A DNA stretch of 64,000 bases from W0P28-013 sp964570565 (lineage in GTDB: Bacteria; Bacteroidota; Bacteroidia; Bacteroidales; Paludibacteraceae). The notes beneath the pieces are model-generated. The model saw only the letters and a list, made by a program, of their open reading frames with translations. It did no database searches and had not been told where the DNA came from. The position numbers were made by a program, and so were the translations under genes. Shown here piece by piece: positions 60,265 to 64,000 of the stretch. The stretch spans positions 248,001-312,000 of the forward strand of contig CAZMYT010000001.1 in NCBI GenBank assembly GCA_964570565.1, written 5' to 3'. The number at the start of each line of letters is the position of its first letter. The stretch's first letter is position 1.

Positions 60265-62105
60265 TAAACGACTCATTCAGCAATAGACAATATGTTATCC
60301 GCATTTTTATAGCGGTATTGTTGGCTATATTTGTGATTCAGTTATTTAATCTTCAGTTGATTAAAGACTATGGAGAACAAGCTGATAGTAATGCATTGCT
60401 ACGGCGTACTATTTATGCCCCTCGTGGTTTGATTTATGATCGTAACGGCGTATTGCTTGTCTATAATCAACCTACTTACGATATTCTTATCACCATGCAC
60501 GAATTGCGTGCTATGGCGAAAAACAACACCCCGCTCGACACCTTGGAGTTATGTCAAACACTTTCGATTACCAAAGCAGAGTTCGATAAACGTATAAAAG
60601 AAGTAAAAAATAGAATTGGCTATTCTCCGCGTGTACCACAACGGTTTATTACCCAATTATCTCCTGCTGAATATGCGGTTTTACAAGAGAAATTACATCG
60701 TTTTCCTGGTTTTACAATTCAAGGCAGAACATTACGCAATTATACCTACCCAGTAGCTGGTCATGCACTTGGCTCTATTGGCGAGGTATCACGTCGGATG
60801 ATTGAAAAGGACTCTTACTACAAGCAAGGTGACTATGCAGGTGTAAGTGGTTTTGAAAAGTCGTACGAAGTGGCATTGCGTGGTCAAAATGGTGTTGAAA
60901 TTTTATTACGTGATGTGGCTGGACGTATTCAGGGACGTTATAAAAAGGGGGAATTTGATAAGGCTGCTGTAGCTGGTGATAATTTAACCGTCACTTTAGA
61001 TGTACAGTTGCAAATTTTAGCAGAGGAGTTATTGCAAGGTAAAAAGGGTAGTGTCGTAGCTATTGAGCCAAGCACTGGCGAAATATTAGCAATGGCCTCA
61101 AATCCAACTTGGAACCCAGGTATCTTAGTTGGGCGTGAACGGTCTCATAATTATTCAGTACTTTTGAATGACCCTACAAAACCGTTATTAAATCGTGCCA
61201 CACAAGGCACTTACTCACCAGGTTCGACGTTTAAAACGTTGCAGGCGCTGGTGTGTCAGCAGGAAGGAGGCATTACGCCCGAAACCTTGTTTGCTTGTAA
61301 TGGACCAGCCTCTAGCCCTATTCGCTGTACACACCATCATGGTTCACCTGTAAATTTGGTGAGTGCTATTGAACAAAGTTGTAATCCCTATTTTTGGAAT
61401 GCTTATCGGGCAACCTTGGAAAGAGGCGGCTATGGTGATCGTAATGCAAATTTTAAAGCAAACTATGAACGTTGGCGTAACGATATGATGAGTTTTGGTC
61501 TTGGACCCAAATTCAAAGATTCAGATATTCCTGATCAAGTCAACGGTAGTATTCCATCTATCAAAACATACGACACGTGGTATGGCCCGCGTGGTTGGCG
61601 AGCTATTACTATTCGTTCCAATTCAATTGGACAAGGTGAGGTGCAGGTTACTCCTTTACAGTTGGCTAATGCTATAGCAGTAATAGCCAATGAGGGATAT
61701 TATATTACACCACACTTGCATAAATGTGATTCTATGTTGCAACATAAACATAATTCTTTGATTGATAAGAAATATTTCCCCGTTGTTAAAGAAGGTATGT
61801 GGCGTGTTTGTGAATTTGGTACGGGTAAATGGTATAAGCTTGATAGCATTTCGATGTGTGGGAAAACAGGTACGGTTGATAATAGTCATGGCCGTCCGCA
61901 CTCTTTATTTGTAGGCTTTGCGCCAAAAGATAATCCTAAAATAGCTATTGCTGTGGTGATCGAAACGTCAGGTTTTGGCGCTACATGGGCAAACCCTATA
62001 GCGAGTGTATTAATAGAACAGTATTTAACAGGTCAGGTAAAACGTCCTGAATTAGTTGACCGACTAAAAACATCCTCTACAGATCCAGATGTCAAGAAAT
62101 ATTAG
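60261..62105 (+). CDS. mrdA: Penicillin-binding protein 2 (elongasome transpeptidase)
   Basis: The 614-residue protein has an N-terminal membrane helix, a pedestal domain (APRGLIYDRNGVLLVYNQPTYDI) and a transpeptidase domain. The domain has SxxK in SPGSTFKTLQAL (catalytic Ser), SxN as SCN in IEQSCNPYFW, and KTGT in CGKTGTVDNSHG. It makes cross-links in lateral peptidoglycan. It starts with GTG at 60261, overlapping the mreD stop by 4 bp, and its end overlaps the rodA start by 17 bp; both suggest coupled translation. Confidence 0.96.
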   Translation: MINDSFSNRQYVIRIFIAVLLAIFVIQLFNLQLIKDYGEQADSNALLRRTIYAPRGLIYDRNGVLLVYNQPTYDILITMHELRAMAKNNTPLDTLELCQTLSITKAEFDKRIKEVKNRIGYSPRVPQRFITQLSPAEYAVLQEKLHRFPGFTIQGRTLRNYTYPVAGHALGSIGEVSRRMIEKDSYYKQGDYAGVSGFEKSYEVALRGQNGVEILLRDVAGRIQGRYKKGEFDKAAVAGDNLTVTLDVQLQILAEELLQGKKGSVVAIEPSTGEILAMASNPTWNPGILVGRERSHNYSVLLNDPTKPLLNRATQGTYSPGSTFKTLQALVCQQEGGITPETLFACNGPASSPIRCTHHHGSPVNLVSAIEQSCNPYFWNAYRATLERGGYGDRNANFKANYERWRNDMMSFGLGPKFKDSDIPDQVNGSIPSIKTYDTWYGPRGWRAITIRSNSIGQGEVQVTPLQLANAIAVIANEGYYITPHLHKCDSMLQHKHNSLIDKKYFPVVKEGMWRVCEFGTGKWYKLDSISMCGKTGTVDNSHGRPHSLFVGFAPKDNPKIAIAVVIETSGFGATWANPIASVLIEQYLTGQVKRPELVDRLKTSSTDPDVKKY

Positions 62106-63552
62106 CATAAAATCTTCCATCGATTGGCCAATTGTATTTTTGTACTTGGCCTTGGTGTTCCTTGGGTGGCTTAACGTCTATGGCGCTAGCTTCGATTACG
62201 ATCAAACGTCCATTTTTGACTTTTCATACCGCTCTGGTAAACAGTTTGTTTGGATTATTTGTGCCATTGGTTTGGCTGGAATTATTCTATTGATTGATTC
62301 GCGTTTTTTTCAGTCTTTTTCCACGCTCTTCTATGTTATGATGATTTTACTACTGATAGTTACTGCAGTAGTAGCACCTGATGTTAAGGGTTCTCGTTCG
62401 TGGTTAATATTGGGTCCTTTAAGTATCCAGCCTGCTGAATTTTCGAAATTTGTAACCGCTTTAGCTTTGGCTAAAGCCATGAGTCGTTATGGCTTTAAAC
62501 TTAATAGTTTTAAGAATTATTTACTTACAGGTTTAATCATTGCTTTGCCAGCGCTCATTATTATTATGCAAAAAGAGACTGGTTCTGCTTTAGTTTATGC
62601 GGCTTTTTTACTTGTTTTGTATCGTGAAGGTATGCCCGGTTTGATTCCACTTATTGGTTTCTGTTGTGTGGTTTTGTTTATTATAGTGATTCGATTTAGT
62701 GATGTGCCTTTTGCTGGCGTCGAGGCTGCGTCCATGGGATTAGTTATAGCCTTTATCTTGATGCTGCTCGTGGTGCTCCTCTTTTTATTTTTCTATAAAA
62801 GCGATCGAGAAACACCTAAATATCTTTCGTTGGGATATCTTTCTGTGTTTACTTTGGCTACGTTAATTCATCTTACAGGATGGATTCCTGTCAATTTCCT
62901 TTATGTGTCGTTATTTTCTATAGGCGCCTCTGTTATTTATCTGTGTGTTAATGCCATTCGTTTTCGATTGCGCCATTATTGGCTTATAGCCCTTTTTTTA
63001 ATAGGTTTTACAGGCTATTGTTATTCGGCGGAATATATTTTTGAACGCATATTGGAACCTCATCAACAAATGCGTATCAAAGTGGTTTTGGGTATGGAGA
63101 ATGATCCTCGTGGTGTTGGCTACAATGTGAATCAAGCTAAAATTGCCATTGGTTCTGGAGGTTTCTTTGGTAAAGGTTTTTTGAATGGCACTCAAACGAA
63201 ATTGAAATATGTACCAGAACAAGATACCGACTTTATATTTTGTACAGTAGGTGAAGAGTTTGGTTTTGTAGGCTCTGTCGTTTTACTGATGCTATATATG
63301 TTCTTTCTATTTAGATTGATTCGGATGGCAGAACGACAACGCGAACCATTTGCCCGTATTTATGGCTATTCGGTTGTTGGTATATTCTTTTTCCATATTG
63401 CTATTAATATTGGTATGGTTATTGGTTTAGCCCCAGTTATTGGTATTCCATTACCATTTTTTAGTTATGGAGGTTCTTCACTGTGGTCATTTACCTTCTT
63501 ATTGTTTATATTCTTACGCCTTGATATTTCACAAACTGCACGTGTGCATTAA
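62089..63552 (+). CDS. rodA: Rod-shape-determining SEDS glycosyltransferase RodA
   Basis: The 487-residue protein has about ten membrane helices, and is longer than the ~370-residue enterobacterial form because of extra helices in the middle; this is usual in Bacteroidota. SEDS hallmarks include GSRSWLILGPLSIQPAEFSKF, QKETGSALVY (catalytic Asp position replaced in context), VPEQDTDFIFCTVGEEFGFVGS and GIPLPFFSYGGSS. It polymerises lipid II with PBP2. It overlaps mrdA by 17 bp and closes the mre operon. Confidence 0.95.
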   Translation: MSRNISIKSSIDWPIVFLYLALVFLGWLNVYGASFDYDQTSIFDFSYRSGKQFVWIICAIGLAGIILLIDSRFFQSFSTLFYVMMILLLIVTAVVAPDVKGSRSWLILGPLSIQPAEFSKFVTALALAKAMSRYGFKLNSFKNYLLTGLIIALPALIIIMQKETGSALVYAAFLLVLYREGMPGLIPLIGFCCVVLFIIVIRFSDVPFAGVEAASMGLVIAFILMLLVVLLFLFFYKSDRETPKYLSLGYLSVFTLATLIHLTGWIPVNFLYVSLFSIGASVIYLCVNAIRFRLRHYWLIALFLIGFTGYCYSAEYIFERILEPHQQMRIKVVLGMENDPRGVGYNVNQAKIAIGSGGFFGKGFLNGTQTKLKYVPEQDTDFIFCTVGEEFGFVGSVVLLMLYMFFLFRLIRMAERQREPFARIYGYSVVGIFFFHIAINIGMVIGLAPVIGIPLPFFSYGGSSLWSFTFLLFIFLRLDISQTARVH

Positions 63553-63570
63553 TTGTGTAATTAACCTATA

Positions 63571-63612
63571 TAAGAAAAGCCGAAATGGAAATCCCAATTT
63601 CGGCTTTTCTTA
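63571..63612. terminator. Bidirectional intrinsic terminator after rodA
   Basis: A 16-bp stem (TAAGAAAAGCCGAAAT and complement) with a 10-nt loop lies between the mre operon and the convergent nitroreductase gene. Confidence 0.9.
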
Positions 63613-63660
63613 TTCATGCCTATTTCTTTTAATAAAATACTAAACGTTGGCGTTTGCAGA

Positions 63661-64000
63661 CTAAACTGTATGATAAATTTCATCGAACGGAACTCTCATA
63701 CGATTGCCCCAAATGCCACCTTCATCTCTTATGCCGCAGGGAATAACCATGTTAACTTCTGCTCCTAGAGGTAAATTTAAAATACGTTTCACTTTTTTAC
63801 TGTCAAAACCTTCCAAAGGGCAAGTGTCATACCCTTGGTTAGCCATCGCCAACATAAAGGTTTGTGCTGCCAAAGCACACGTTTTATGAACTACCACTCT
63901 CATATCGTTTTCAGAGACTTGGTAGGTGATTGGGCGGAACAGTCCAATTATGATAACCATAATTTTGCGAAAGAGCCCGAAAATTCCTAGAAAACGGGAA
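63661..64000 (-). CDS. Nitroreductase-family protein, partial (N-terminal part beyond window)
   Basis: The frame is open from the right window edge to a stop at 63661-63663, giving about 113 residues of the C-terminal part. There is an internal ATG at 63960, but upstream codons in the same frame (FLGIFGLFRKI) continue to the edge and look native. The segment HKTCALAAQTFMLAMANQGYDTCPLEGFDSKKVKRILNLP matches FMN-dependent nitroreductases, where the A-Q-T-F-M-L-A helix and the PLEGFD loop lie near the flavin. The last part, DEGGIWGNRMRVPFDEIYH, is family-typical. Substrate unknown. Confidence 0.85.
   Translation of the reverse strand, partial: SRFLGIFGLFRKIMVIIIGLFRPITYQVSENDMRVVVHKTCALAAQTFMLAMANQGYDTCPLEGFDSKKVKRILNLPLGAEVNMVIPCGIRDEGGIWGNRMRVPFDEIYHTV

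Noticed and set aside
1..64000. Defence systems, prophage, insertion sequences, CRISPR-Cas or biosynthetic clusters
   Set aside because: None of the genes show the relevant families; two tRNA genes are present but neither has an integrase or direct repeats next to it.

Overview
The window looks like chromosomal DNA of a free-living or host-associated member of the Bacteroidota, most likely order Bacteroidales. Evidence: many genes are preceded by the Bacteroidota-type promoter (TTG or TTTG, about 20 nt, TAnnTTTG). There is a TonB-dependent receptor with a carboxypeptidase-type regulatory domain, gldA, DUF4831, DUF5063 and DUF2723 families, a fused DAHP synthase/chorismate mutase, and type IX secretion (T9SS)-like C-terminal tails on a protease and a leucine-rich repeat protein. 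GC content is about 40% by eye. I see no prophage, insertion sequence, CRISPR array or rRNA operon; this is mostly core genome with small accessory patches.

Layout. 1-6.1 kb: two divergent M6-type secreted metalloproteases (one cut by the window edge) flanking a BIG2-domain lipoprotein. 6.1-11.7 kb: polysaccharide deacetylase, a large DUF2723 membrane protein, nadB. 12.1-16.1 kb: an AT-rich small lipoprotein, htpG, another lipoprotein and a YQA-repeat secreted protein. 16.1-23.2 kb: gyrB, a split chromate transporter, tcdA, a LolD-like ATPase, and an NfnAB-type pair. 23.3-28.1 kb: a LOG-family protein, an intracellular GH16-like protein, kdsA, kdsD (Kdo synthesis for LPS), and nadA. 28.3-33.8 kb: DUF4831, uvrA, rhomboid, Wzz-like protein. 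33.9-41.2 kb: TonB receptor, pcrA/uvrD helicase, rubrerythrin, a 5'-nucleotidase split into two lipoproteins, tRNA-Cys. 41.2-45.9 kb: an ECF sigma/anti-sigma/Spy-like module, ZIP transporter, DUF5063, a 3'-5' exonuclease, an RlmI-like methyltransferase. 46-49.9 kb: a BspA-type LRR protein, DUF2147, a 650-bp intergenic region with two near-identical small transcription units, a nucleoside-recognition protein and YbaN. 49.9-54.1 kb: the phenylalanine/tyrosine operon with its regulatory leader and tRNA-Gln. 54.2-64 kb: gldA, ruvB, a flippase, the mreB-mreC-mreD-mrdA-rodA cell-shape operon, and a partial nitroreductase.

The most interesting structure lies upstream of pheA on the minus strand. One promoter is followed by tRNA-Gln(UUG). 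Only 20 nt after the tRNA comes a 21-codon leader peptide with an eight-residue unbroken run of Phe and Tyr. Three 11-nt segments follow, in which 1 and 3 are identical and 2 is their exact complement; the 2:3 hairpin is an intrinsic terminator just before pheA. This is a complete ribosome-mediated Phe/Tyr attenuator whose only visible promoter is that of a tRNA gene. The second notable structure is the pair of about 114-bp units at 47.9-48.5 kb. Each has its own promoter with identical spacing, a conserved near-leaderless 10-codon reading frame, and a terminator-like stem-loop.
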